From the NCBI GenBank assembly GCA_004009845.1, contig RMBW01000041.1, forward strand, positions 1-64,000: 64,000 nt of DNA, read 5' to 3'. Each line of letters opens with the position of its first letter. Position 1 is the stretch's first letter. Origin of the DNA: Davidsoniella eucalypti (lineage: Eukaryota > Ascomycota > Sordariomycetes > Microascales > Ceratocystidaceae). The position numbers and the translations under genes are program-made. Below, one piece after another: positions 25,401 to 38,500 of this stretch. The notes beneath the pieces are model-generated. The model was given only the letters and a program-made list of their open reading frames with translations. It searched no databases and had not been told where the DNA came from.

Positions 25401-27268
25401 TTGGTGTGTCTTCTCACAGCTGGATCATGCCACGGGGTTGGTTTGCGCTGTCGAATTGTATGTTTGCATAATAACTGCTCATACATATGTATCTGTATGT
25501 ACTCAGATGCACAGCAGGAGCTGTAGAAGCAAATAAAGGGTGGCCTCTACGCTATTGAAGTGGCGTAATATGGCCAAGCAAATGCGACCAAGACAAAGAT
25601 TCCAACATAGTCAGCGGACAGGAAACAAAAGAATGGGTTTAAAATTAAGTGTCTAGCTCTTTGGCGGAACATCAAGTATACCACCCTTAGTTTAGTAAGA
25701 ATTGTCTGGTGATAGAGTTAGGAGTACTGCCACTAGTAGTACTATCTCGGTCTCTTGTTTGAGTGTTGCTCCTCTAGCCCATGGACATATGGGATGGAAA
25801 ATACAGGTTGTTTTCTTTCTTTTCTAATGGTAAAGCTGAGAAGTGCAGGAACAGAAGATATCGCCAGGCTGAGGAATGAAAGTACGTACAATGTGGTCAA
25901 GAGGTGACATTTGGCCTGCTATTGTTATCCAGTGTGGGGAATCTAGCCTTCTAGGTGGCCTGTCGAGGCTACAAAATATACTGTTATTGGTGGCTTGAAT
26001 CGCATATGGACATAATAGAGCACATATAGCACCTCGTGCGCTTTACGCTTCGTGGCGCAGCCGGCGGGAAGAGAGAAGAAAAGGAAAAGACAGTCTATGT
26101 TTAAACCATGAGAGCCATTCTGAGTCCGCTTGTAAAACGGTCAGTCGCCCGTCCAGAACCATTATTAGACGTAATGTACAAAGGAGAGAACATGTGGTTT
26201 CATAGGCCACCCTAGAGAGGAGATAAAATAGCATCAGGTGTTTCGGATCGCCAACGTAATTCATGTTTCTTGATCTATGCAGATGACCGGCCTAAAAACA
26301 TTCACTAGCTTTTCACTAAGCAGCGCTATATTGAAATCTTGGAGGTTAGGATTATATTGGACTAAAAGATTTGCCACGGCTTGGTCGTCCAGGCAATCGA
26401 TGCGCAATATACGAGTATATCTATATGCGGCAGTCATTTCGGCCCGGACAATACGGGTCTGTCAGGCCAGTTGGACGGGCTACAACTCCGTTATACTCCG
26501 TACGGTTGTAGCTGTATGTACCAGGAGTCTGAGCGGCAAAGACAGAGAACTGTGAAGAGTGCCAATAGCGGCAACGTCAATGCTGTTGCAATGTCGTCGC
26601 GCATTCCTCGGGCCTGCTGGCGGTCAATTTATTATTAGTTAAAGTCGAATATACGCCAAGCTTTCTAGGCGAGCCACGGTTTACGATAATCAAAGATTCA
26701 AAGCCATGTATAGCAAATAGCCAGTCAAAGGGATGCCGGCCAGATCAATAAAGACAATATGCTACCAATCGAGGGCGAGACTTGTCTGTGACTATATGTA
26801 ATATAAGCTTAGTCAAGATCAGAACTAAAGCAAAACAGATGGAATGCAGCAAACAGGTTATTATTCCAGCCTTCCTCTGACTCTTTAATGGCATAGAACA
26901 AATAAAAATACAGCACAGGGAGCACGCTAAGATCTGAACACAGGGCTACAGGACCACCTCGGCCTATTCCTGCTGACTTCATCGGAGACTTGTGCTGCTA
27001 GCGGTGTTCGTTTACACTGAGTCAGCCAACTAACTACTGCAAGAATCTAGCTGCCGTGTAATGAATCGGAAGGGAGTCCAAGCAGATTTGCGTAGATGTA
27101 CATGTAGAGGGAGGCGGACTTTGCTATCACGGTATGTGCAATACATACTGTGCTGCTCGTAAAAAGACAGTTGTATTATGTACAGAGAGAGGCTTCACTT
27201 ATTCCCTCGGACGCTTGGGAAATTGCAATTATGGTTGGTTCTGCAACATGCAGTGCTAAGTACGACAA
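19453..27268 (+). repeat. 7.8-kb direct repeat, copy 1 (gene-poor; probable contig overlap)
   Basis: This 7816-bp segment recurs at 27270-35083 in the same orientation. Corresponding positions differ by 7817 before about 23045 and by 7815 after it; a GT dinucleotide here (tatgtgttgtcgg) is absent from copy 2 (tatgttgtcgg). Matching landmarks, including the 12-C run near 24267, are otherwise the same. Inside I find no gene: frames are under 131 codons and resemble nothing. The longest (19784-20170, 19986-20378) are overlapping frames without coding character. Confidence 0.93.
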
Positions 27269-27269
27269 N
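27269..27269. other. Single N (assembly gap) between the two repeat copies
   Basis: It is the only ambiguous base in the window and sits exactly where copy 1 ends and copy 2 begins. A scaffolder's minimal gap is the natural reading. Confidence 0.9.
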
Positions 27270-30200
27270 TGGGGGTACGGGAGATCGCTTCCTTTCCTAT
27301 CCTTTCCTTTCCTTCTGCTGGCTTACTTGGTCCGTTTTCGTAAGTTTCTCACACGCCCTCATGCTGGCTTTTCTCGTCTATTCAGCCATATATGGTCATC
27401 ATTCGCTCGTCTGTCTGTAAATGCATGTTCAAGCAGGCCACACAGCTATGTACTGTTCTTTTCTCTGTAAGACACGTCTCATTTCCTCTATGCTGCTTCT
27501 TAATCGGCTATTTTCGTTTCCTATTTCAACTCGCTAATAGTCGGGCGAGCTGTTCAAAAGACGGCATCTTGTACATGGGCGTTTTGATATCGCTACCCTC
27601 ATGTGTTGTCCACGCATGATCATTCAAGATGCCCATTCGCTCCCACCCACCATGCCTTTCCATGGGTTGCTCGGCATTCCACTCAGCTCGGTGGACTCGA
27701 GCAGCCTTGCCTCTCTGCAGCTACCCCGATACGTAAACGAATGTCGTAGCGAGCCGCTATTCGCCAGAGGCAGCTTGCCATCAACATTGCATTTTAATAT
27801 ATATGTACGCACATTGTACGTCCCTTTCCGGCTGGCGATACATTACCTTCCAACAGAGGTGTATGGGATATTTGTACCATATCAAGAGTTTAAGCCCGTG
27901 TTCTGTATCCATTATCAATGGCATCAATACGCAGAGGCGACTGCAAGTTGCAACATGCAGGGCAAGGATACAAAAGGTAAAGGATAGAGCAGATGAATGC
28001 TACTATGGGAGCGAGATCACACACCCCCTTGACATGCAGGCCAATGAACAACCCAGACTATCTCGCCCCTTGCCGACGTTGTCTCTGTGGTGTCAGGCAA
28101 ATCTATTTTTCCGTGTTCCGTATAATCTTAGACAAGAGACACTATTCGTAAGCCGTGAGAGCTACATCAAAGGTCCTGGTGCGTCGAATCTATAGCACAC
28201 CTTTCACCGAATATTGAGCACTTCATGCGTCGAGCAGCTTATGTATGGTAAGAAACAATTAGCCCAGAGGGCATGCGATGATGATGATGTTCTAGAGCTC
28301 GGCTCGGATTATCTTGAATAAGTATATCTGTATACGTTCATATGCTATGACGAGAGATTTCGACATCTTCGTCTTGTCGTATGGCTTGCTTCTAGATAGT
28401 ATTGCCTTGCAACGACGTGCTGCCAGTGTACGACCCAAACATATGAGCATCAGGCCTATGAGATATGAGAACTATATGAATATTTCCTTTGCATTCCCGC
28501 GTTGTCTGTTGGTCGTACAACCTGGCGGATTTTATAGGGTGAGGGTAAATGCCAGAAGCTATATGCCGATGTAATGACCGTAGAATGAGAGGGACAGACA
28601 GCAAACAGAAGGCCATCAACGGCCAAAACATATGAGAGTAAGCTCTATGCATAAGTGATGCACAGTGTGGCATCTGGAATGATTACAGCAGATTCGGGGC
28701 TTGCAATCGTCAGCTATATGCGATGTTAGCCTAATGGAGGGTGTAGTGCTAGCAAGACGGGAGCAAACGAATATGTACTACTTTTCATGTCCGCATGTAT
28801 ACTTTTCTCTCCTTTCGCCTACACCCCATTTCATATGTTCAGATTGGTCACCCCCAAAAAAAAAAATTTACGCGAAAGAAGGGTGTGCATGTGGCGATGA
28901 CATATGTCCTGGTTCATCGCCGAGAATTTGGCTTCTTGTGCATATCAGAGCCACACAGGCTGTTACATGGATTCAAGGTAAGCAATAAGCCTACAACTTG
29001 GGAATCCAACATTACCTTGGGATGTATTTAACCCAAAATGAATTCACGCTCTCTCCGTGTGTGTTGGAATATGCCATACGCCACTTTCTTGTTTCCTGTC
29101 TGTCCAATACGCCCTGCCTCAAGATTGGTCGGATCGATCAGATAAGATAAGAGAGTGTGAGCGACAAAGTAGTTACCCAGACTAGAATAGCCATGGTGCC
29201 AACAGAGCTTCTAGAATTTCAAAGGGGTAGTTTAAAAGAGGCGGGTTATTGCTGAAGAAGGATACCACCATCAGTCTAACGACCCGGGGCTAGACACGTG
29301 GTAGCACAACGTGCCGGAGGAAAGCCCTAACTATTATCCGACTATTCGAACGAGATCACCGGAGCACGCAAGTTCGATTCTCCGTTTGGCAGTGGGGCAG
29401 ACAGTTGTTTTTCTGGTGGTGGCAGCAAGATATGCCCGTTGGGTTTGGAGTTTGCGTCCATGGCTACTGGGTCATGTCGTCCGATATAACTGCGATACGA
29501 CCCGTACAATAGAATACTAGTCATTCAATATACTCTCTGTATCGTTGGGGGCGCTTTGTATCCTCTAGATGCAAAGTGTATCCAGTATGATGTCGGATTC
29601 ATCGCGCATCGGTAGTGATTATAGTACTGTCCGGGCCTAGACATCACGAGTGATGGAACTGCACATACAACGACGATCTAGATGTCGTAACTCAATGGAA
29701 CATATATTAGATGTTGAATATAAACCGGAAGATGCGAATCGGGGACTCTTTCAGCACGAGAACTCAGCTCAATACGACAATCGGTGGTCCCGATGATGGC
29801 GCGGGTGGCACATGCCGGCCTGTTCAAGCTGGGCAAGTACAAGGCACAACGCAGTCGGACAAGAAGAATGGCACACGAATAGGCGACTGCAGTCACTACA
29901 TTGTCAAACGAGATGGAGACGGCATTTTACCAAGTTGAAAAAGAGAAGATTTCATATCTAGCTAATTAGTTTGCCTCTACAATTCCCTTCTTCCATCCTC
30001 ACAGCTCTCTGTGCCGTGCCGCCCAACTTCGACGGCTTCTCTGTTGACTCTTCCTTTTCTCTGGTTAGGCAGCTAGAAAGCCCAGATGTTGGGCCAAAAT
30101 CTTATCCTTCGTCCTTTTGCCAGCAGATTTTTCTTTTTTTTTTACCAACTTGCAGCCAAAAGAGCTGTTCGAGAAGCTCTTGTAAGTCCGGCCATCCTAG

Positions 30201-33200
30201 TCCACAAAGTTTATTGTTTAATTGATTAGTAGCCGATTTTGTGGCCCAAAACGGAAAAGTGTATTATGGGTACTCTGAGGTCCCAATGTGGAGTCTCACG
30301 TGATCTGCACTGGCTGTACTCGATCACAATAATGCAGCAGTCACATGTATATATACTTTTAAACTCTGTTCTTTTCATCTGTAGACCCTAATATGATATA
30401 TAACCCTACTGGATGATCGTCGCTTCTCAAACATTCGTCGTGATGTTCGGACCACCGCCGCAGTGCAAAGGGTCGTTCTAGAAGTTTCTGACCATGTATG
30501 CGGCATTATCAAATGGTTAACCACGCGATTTGCCCAGCTTCGCAAGCTTTTATATAGCAAAAGCCAAGATTGTCATTTTAGACCATAGCGGTTGCTTGGT
30601 CACCGTCTCAACTTAGACGCTTCCTAAGCATTTGATCTGAAACTATAACGCACAGGTTCTTTGCCTTATTTTCTTTTTTTTTGGCGTGGAAGGCTATGCA
30701 AACAAAGATAAGAATCGGACCAAATACTCTGTATCTCAACCAACTCTATAAATGTAAAACCAGAGTCTATTCTAGGCCGAACAGCTGTAATATTAGCGAG
30801 TGACAGGTGAACCGGATCATCAATCATATCGCCTGAGTAAGGTGGCAAGGTGGCAGATATGTTGTCGGCCTGACTATCGAGCCGATTCTACCAAACGGAG
30901 ATGCTATAATTAATGCAGACATCATAGCTATATACGATTCCTGCGAGCGGTTAGGAATAACAAACTATATGAGTTTCTGCTTTTGCTGATTACGCATGTC
31001 TCTATGCTATCCGTTGATATCAAAGTTCTCTGTTATTCAAGCTAGACGGGCATTGATCTAATTAGCCCGTTCGCCCTTTTCCATACTGCATATTCCGACA
31101 CAGTGTCATAGCTCACACTACTTGATACTTCCTGCTGACTAGAGCGTTCTCTAGCTTTGACGCCGGTCGCATAAAGTATCGACTATATTGCTCTTAAAGC
31201 ATCACGCAGTTTCCGGTCGAGGTTGGGAGGCCTGCCTAGTGATCGATACATTCATGTCTTCTCTCTTTTTTCCTCTTCTTCTTACGGACCCTGCGGTCTA
31301 ACATCAAAAAAGTTTTAGGGCGCGGGGTCCGACGCTTCAAATCACGCTGGGCCATGGAATTCTCAGACCCAACCATGCTTTTTTCTCTAGTTCCAAAACT
31401 GACGCTAAAACATCCAAAACTCAAAGAAACAACGGGATCGTCGAGGACTAAAGGAAGCCTCAAACTAACGGACAAAAAAACCCAAGTTTTCCAACAGAAC
31501 CCATGACTGACACTTGGAATACTACTAAAGAACCAAAGTTGGGCCGGAGATATCCTAGAGTCATTCTTGGAGTCGCTGCTTTTTTTTGTGTCGTTTCAAT
31601 AGCTTGTAATAGGCCGTAGCTTTCTTCCGAGCTTAATCTAAAGAACTAACGGTATACGTAATGACAAGTTAGAAACAAGAAACGACTAGGAACTCAGACC
31701 CCTCTCTTCCGAAAAGGCTCTCTAAGTAACAAAGCCATGGTAAAAGAAACATCGGCGGTCTGACATCGACATCACAGGATCTGCTGCGACTGGAGTAAAA
31801 CGGTCCTGCCATGGATAGTGTAGTAGTACACAGATAACACGACCTGCTGATATGCTAGACAAGACACAAATCTCATGGTTCTAGCTGGAACGCTCGCCTG
31901 CAGACATGGCCAGCTCCTACTCGTAGTCAAGTTCAGAAAAGTTCAGAAACAAAAGCGCGAGATGGACTTGTCACACAACAGGATCCAAGATAACATAATC
32001 AACTGCGACCTGCAGAATCACTCCTGCTCCGACTATCCAGGCTCAAGTAGTGGCGAGTAGGAAACACGAGCGGCCGAAGAGCCCCCCCCCCCCTCTCCTT
32101 TTTTTCCGCCATGTTGCTCCGTCCGTAGCATGACTAGGACCAGTCTCATCTAGTCTATGACACTGTTACAACATTTGGTTTCTCTTTTGATAGTATACTA
32201 GACAGAAGGAAGCCATCGCCGTGTTAGCCATGTTCAGTTCGATAACCTAAAAAACGCAAGTGTTTCATACCCACGGATGTATCTGCAGAGTCAGAAGTTG
32301 CTTTGGTGTACCAAGATTGTATATCAGAGCAGAATCGAATCAGAGACCTACACGCTTCTCACATGATAGGCAAAGACAAAAGCCATGATCGAGAAAGAAG
32401 AAAGTCCCAACCCAACAACCTTCTTTCTTCTACTACGTATTTCACTGCCCGGATAGTCTACCTCTGGAAGCCCGAATAAAAAAATAAAAAGGTCTCTGGT
32501 CCCTCACACATGATTTCAGTACCGGCATGGAACAACGAACGCCATGTCTCAACTTTGTCAGCCATAGTCAGCGCCATCCTTTGTCTTTTGTACACAATTA
32601 GACACATAAAGGCAGCATGTTGACGATCAACCGTACTGTACTCATTCCCTTCTCAGACCTTGACTATTGCCGGGTTTCTTGGCGTAGTAGGAGCAATACC
32701 GAGGGCTTGAAACGAACAAGAGATGGCTTGTTATCAGGCTGTGGATGCTTCGTGCCACCTGCTAGCTCGCGGTCTACATAGAGAAGAAAACAGATAAAAC
32801 AGACGGGAACTATCACTAGGTGTTGAAGGGCAAAAAAAGCATTCTTATTTTATCCCCAAGGGTGGCTGTCGGCTGGCACGAAACTCATAAAGGGTTGGAG
32901 GAAGGCGACCTTTTTTTCTTTTCCTTGCTCAAGTATTTAGGTTACTTTGTATGTCTACAATGCAATATTTCCCGGCTTGTATAGATCTAGACAGTACAGA
33001 TGACGTGTCGTCACGGTGATAAACAATGATGAACCACAAGTTGTGTTTTCGGTGCCCTGTAAAGCTCCGTTGGCCGCTTTGGTGTTCCCTTTGATATTCA
33101 AGTGGTAGCCTATATACAATGCCAAAATTAGAACGGTCATCACTTTGGGGCTATCGAGAGATTCTCACTGGGAAGAGGAGAGAACTTACGTTGGCCTATC

Positions 33201-35083
33201 ATAAATCTTCCGAGTTTGGTGTGTCTTCTCACAGCTGGATCATGCCACGGGGTTGGTTTGCGCTGTCGAATTGTATGTTTGCATAATAACTGCTCATACA
33301 TATGTATCTGTATGTACTCAGATGCACAGCAGGAGCTGTAGAAGCAAATAAAGGGTGGCCTCTACGCTATTGAAGTGGCGTAATATGGCCAAGCAAATGC
33401 GACCAAGACAAAGATTCCAACATAGTCAGCGGACAGGAAACAAAAGAATGGGTTTAAAATTAAGTGTCTAGCTCTTTGGCGGAACATCAAGTATACCACC
33501 CTTAGTTTAGTAAGAATTGTCTGGTGATAGAGTTAGGAGTACTGCCACTAGTAGTACTATCTCGGTCTCTTGTTTGAGTGTTGCTCCTCTAGCCCATGGA
33601 CATATGGGATGGAAAATACAGGTTGTTTTCTTTCTTTTCTAATGGTAAAGCTGAGAAGTGCAGGAACAGAAGATATCGCCAGGCTGAGGAATGAAAGTAC
33701 GTACAATGTGGTCAAGAGGTGACATTTGGCCTGCTATTGTTATCCAGTGTGGGGAATCTAGCCTTCTAGGTGGCCTGTCGAGGCTACAAAATATACTGTT
33801 ATTGGTGGCTTGAATCGCATATGGACATAATAGAGCACATATAGCACCTCGTGCGCTTTACGCTTCGTGGCGCAGCCGGCGGGAAGAGAGAAGAAAAGGA
33901 AAAGACAGTCTATGTTTAAACCATGAGAGCCATTCTGAGTCCGCTTGTAAAACGGTCAGTCGCCCGTCCAGAACCATTATTAGACGTAATGTACAAAGGA
34001 GAGAACATGTGGTTTCATAGGCCACCCTAGAGAGGAGATAAAATAGCATCAGGTGTTTCGGATCGCCAACGTAATTCATGTTTCTTGATCTATGCAGATG
34101 ACCGGCCTAAAAACATTCACTAGCTTTTCACTAAGCAGCGCTATATTGAAATCTTGGAGGTTAGGATTATATTGGACTAAAAGATTTGCCACGGCTTGGT
34201 CGTCCAGGCAATCGATGCGCAATATACGAGTATATCTATATGCGGCAGTCATTTCGGCCCGGACAATACGGGTCTGTCAGGCCAGTTGGACGGGCTACAA
34301 CTCCGTTATACTCCGTACGGTTGTAGCTGTATGTACCAGGAGTCTGAGCGGCAAAGACAGAGAACTGTGAAGAGTGCCAATAGCGGCAACGTCAATGCTG
34401 TTGCAATGTCGTCGCGCATTCCTCGGGCCTGCTGGCGGTCAATTTATTATTAGTTAAAGTCGAATATACGCCAAGCTTTCTAGGCGAGCCACGGTTTACG
34501 ATAATCAAAGATTCAAAGCCATGTATAGCAAATAGCCAGTCAAAGGGATGCCGGCCAGATCAATAAAGACAATATGCTACCAATCGAGGGCGAGACTTGT
34601 CTGTGACTATATGTAATATAAGCTTAGTCAAGATCAGAACTAAAGCAAAACAGATGGAATGCAGCAAACAGGTTATTATTCCAGCCTTCCTCTGACTCTT
34701 TAATGGCATAGAACAAATAAAAATACAGCACAGGGAGCACGCTAAGATCTGAACACAGGGCTACAGGACCACCTCGGCCTATTCCTGCTGACTTCATCGG
34801 AGACTTGTGCTGCTAGCGGTGTTCGTTTACACTGAGTCAGCCAACTAACTACTGCAAGAATCTAGCTGCCGTGTAATGAATCGGAAGGGAGTCCAAGCAG
34901 ATTTGCGTAGATGTACATGTAGAGGGAGGCGGACTTTGCTATCACGGTATGTGCAATACATACTGTGCTGCTCGTAAAAAGACAGTTGTATTATGTACAG
35001 AGAGAGGCTTCACTTATTCCCTCGGACGCTTGGGAAATTGCAATTATGGTTGGTTCTGCAACATGCAGTGCTAAGTACGACAA
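27270..35083 (+). repeat. 7.8-kb direct repeat, copy 2 (gene-poor)
   Basis: This 7814-bp segment begins tgggggtacggg, matching 19453, and ends gtacgacaa at 35083, matching 27268. It lacks the dinucleotide noted for copy 1. Unique sequence starts at 35084. Frames visible here are duplicates of those in copy 1 and are not called as genes. Confidence 0.93.
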
Positions 35084-38000
35084 GATCCAGGCTGTGAATT
35101 ATTGAGGCGTCAGTTGTCACGCAATTTGAGCAAAAAAATTCAGATCTTGTCCGAAGAGCCAGCGCCACAAAAAAAAAATCTGTGAAATCAAGGCCTATAA
35201 TACAGCGGTTGTATAGCGGCCGGCGAGCACCTGTAACCGACATAAGCACTAGTAGTCAAGCAATAGGCCTGTTTTTCACGTCAGATTTCCAGCACGACAG
35301 GCCTGTAACAGATAGCTCCAGCGCCTGTAAATTACAGATCCCTATTATCCAGACTCCGTTGCCGCCTGTATCGCAAGGGTGGACGCTGAAAGGGAAAATA
35401 TATGCTTCATATTGAGATTTGAAGGGTATCAGCCCAGCATCGTGTCCCCGACATTCCAAATATCGGTGACATTCAGAGTATTTCAATATCAAAGAAGTAC
35501 TCGTCCTCATTTCCCTTTTTCGTGCCTGAATTGCCCAGGTCTTCAGGGAGTTTCTGTTAGTTAAACCTTCTCAATAAGCCACATTTCAGACAACATAATC
35601 TGATAACTAAAGCCAATATTTAGCTACGTAACTTATAGCAGGGCGTAAGTTGGGTACCACAACAATATGGGACATCTCCTGTACTAATCGAGCAAAAACA
35701 ATAACGTAACAGAAACCAACTCGGCCTGTCGAAACCCTAGCACACCAGCAAATATCCGCCCTTTTGCTGTGTTCGTGGCTTATGAGGATCTGAAGAAAAG
35801 GAAATCGGAAAATGGTTATATCCGTTCATCCCCCCCTTTAGTCGTTCGTGGTAGGAAAAGTGATCGGTCTAAGCCAGACACCAATGAAAGTTCGTCCTCT
35901 TTAGTGGTAATTGCAAGTCTAGAGAGCGCCTCTATTTCTTCATTGCAGAAAAAAGAAAGAAAAAGGAGAACATTGGTAGTTTTTTTTGTCAGAAAAGAAA
36001 GAAAAAAAAGTCGGCAAAGGATTGGACAACCGATATGCATTCCATGTAATGTGCTTGCGGCTATTTAATCCATATTTGATGCTGAATTATATGATTATAG
36101 ATCTGTACATACATATATACATACTTGTAGTCTACTCTACGATTTCGAACAGGAATACGTACTCTTTTCTTTTTTTTCAATTTGGGACGTATGCACGTGC
36201 TGGATATAACCAATAACCTCAGAATAGAGGTCTGGCGTTTGTTTGATCGCCTGCCCGAGACGACTGAAAGGCCAGAAGAAAAAAAAGAGAAAAAAAGTCA
36301 AAGAATTCCATCACATTATGGAGGAAGGCGATAATACAGATCAGACCTCAGGATGTACATCTTCTACTGATATTAATGGCCAAATCTATGAGACTTATTC
36401 AACGACTACGAAGGAAGGTGATGACTTAATATGGATGTCATCGGACTCTGTCAAGCTTCGCTAGCCATAGCCTCAAAAGTCAGCTTAAGCTAGCCCCTGC
36501 ATAAGCATATATATATACGCAATATACGCATATGTTTATATCTCTGTTTGTTTTTTTATACTTTTTTATGCAAAAACTCCACTCGAGTGTGCTAGGATTT
36601 CCACCTTTCTTGTCTTGTTCTGCCATACGTACCATGTTGGGGCTCGGAGAAGGGATTTGCTAGCAAGTGGCCGCGTCAACAAACCAAAGATGTCGAGGAG
36701 GGATCGGTCATGAATTAGAAAAAGAGAAAGAAAACAATGTAAAGAATACCGAGCCATGGACGCAACCGAAGTATTAGAACATATAGGCTCGCTTACAATT
36801 GCTACGCTTAATAGGCTTGTTTATACATGTGTGTATTGGTTTTTTCCTTGACATGTATTCATCCGACTCTGTATTCTCGGGCGTAGAATCAAAAAGAAAT
36901 AGAGGGAGAAAAAAAAATCTCACAACGTAATGAAACGGGTAAGTTGCATCATAATTGGGATTTCCATGGCGGCTTACATGTACAGAGGGCTTTCTGGGGT
37001 AACCGATTCCGGGAAGCAGATCTGGCCCTAAAGATTTTTATTTTTTATTTTTTTTGTGTTTGATGAATCTTATTCTTACAGTGTTTAAATATTCCAAGTC
37101 ATGTAGGAAAGAAAAAAAAAATAAGAGAAAAGAAAAACCAGAAACAAAGAAGCTTCCGTAGACATTCCATCAATTTCCTAGCTCGGTAATTAAATGTAAC
37201 CCTAAACTTGTTCAAATACAGCTATCAATAGAAGGAATTATTTCTGTAGTTTTTAATTATTCATCCTCTTCCTTTTAATCTATTCCAAAATAGCAGCATG
37301 TCCCATTATATAAGCAAAGATCTCTGATTGCATTACCAACGAAACATTTGAATGAGATGATGTTCCAAATGAAAGGGTTGGCGGATTTGGTTGTTGCTGA
37401 AGAGTGTTTCTATTTTTATCCACCTACATATAACCAAGCAGGTACTTACCACATCTGTATGTAGAATTGTGCTATGCATATTTTATTTTGGAATGAGCGT
37501 AAAGAAAAAAAGCGACTAATAAAAAGAAACAAAGGAAGAGACCCACAAAGGTTGGATGGATACTTTTGTTAGTTTAGTAAGAACCATAAAAAGATGGCTG
37601 TATACTAATCAATTTACAATAGACAGAAATATACGGGTTGAACGCGGGCCAATAGTCATGCTTATGCTTTTGTTAGACTCGAATGACGATGGATTGGCAA
37701 GAAACTCGGGAAGAAGAGAACAGCCTGCGTCATCGGACAACTCGAGCAAACCAGTCGACAGCTAGCAAAGCCAGCCGTAGGGATGGACGGGGACGGATGA
37801 ACCAAGGCACGGAATCCAGAAAGCCAGCGCTTCACAGCAGTTTGTGAGTGGGATCACAGCAAGAAAGACGGTGCGATTGTGGTATCGTCGAGGGTATTAA
37901 AAAAAAGACGACGTCAACTAACATGACCAAGATGTCTTTCTAGACTATCAGCAGAGACGGCAATGGAACACAAGTGCCCCCCCTTACCGGGAATCCTGTT

Positions 38001-38500
38001 TATCCGCAACCAGATCGGGTGGGTCAGGGCGTGAGACGACCAGTCAATTTTTGTACTTGGCCGTCCTCGATAACCTTCTTATTTTCAGAAGCCGATACTG
38101 TTCTACGGAGAGAGGCCAAGAAACGCAAGCAAGCCAGCAAATATAGTAAGTCCTAGTAAATATAGAGAGAAAAAAAGAAAGATAGAAAATCGACTGGGAA
38201 ATAGATCAAGTGTGAGTGGAGATATGAGAGATTTGTTGAGTACATGTATATATTTTCGTACTAAATTGTTTTTTTTTCTCTTAGGTTATTTGGTTATGAG
38301 TTGGTTGATACACTGCCGCGAATATATAGCATCATCCAGTTCCTTCGGGGCATTTTATTATATATTTATATTTCCGTGTTTTATTTTGGGACGTAAACGA
38401 AAGAAGACAGCTGTGATCGCTTAGCTGGCTCAATGCGTTGTTGGAAAAGAAAATAGAGAGTACGGAAGATTAGCTCCCCCACTATAGGCTATAATACAGA
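35084..38500. other. Intergenic region without a recognisable gene
   Basis: The DNA is AT-rich with many A and T runs. Frames are under 100 codons and resemble nothing known. No tRNA or element ends were recognised. Confidence 0.5.
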
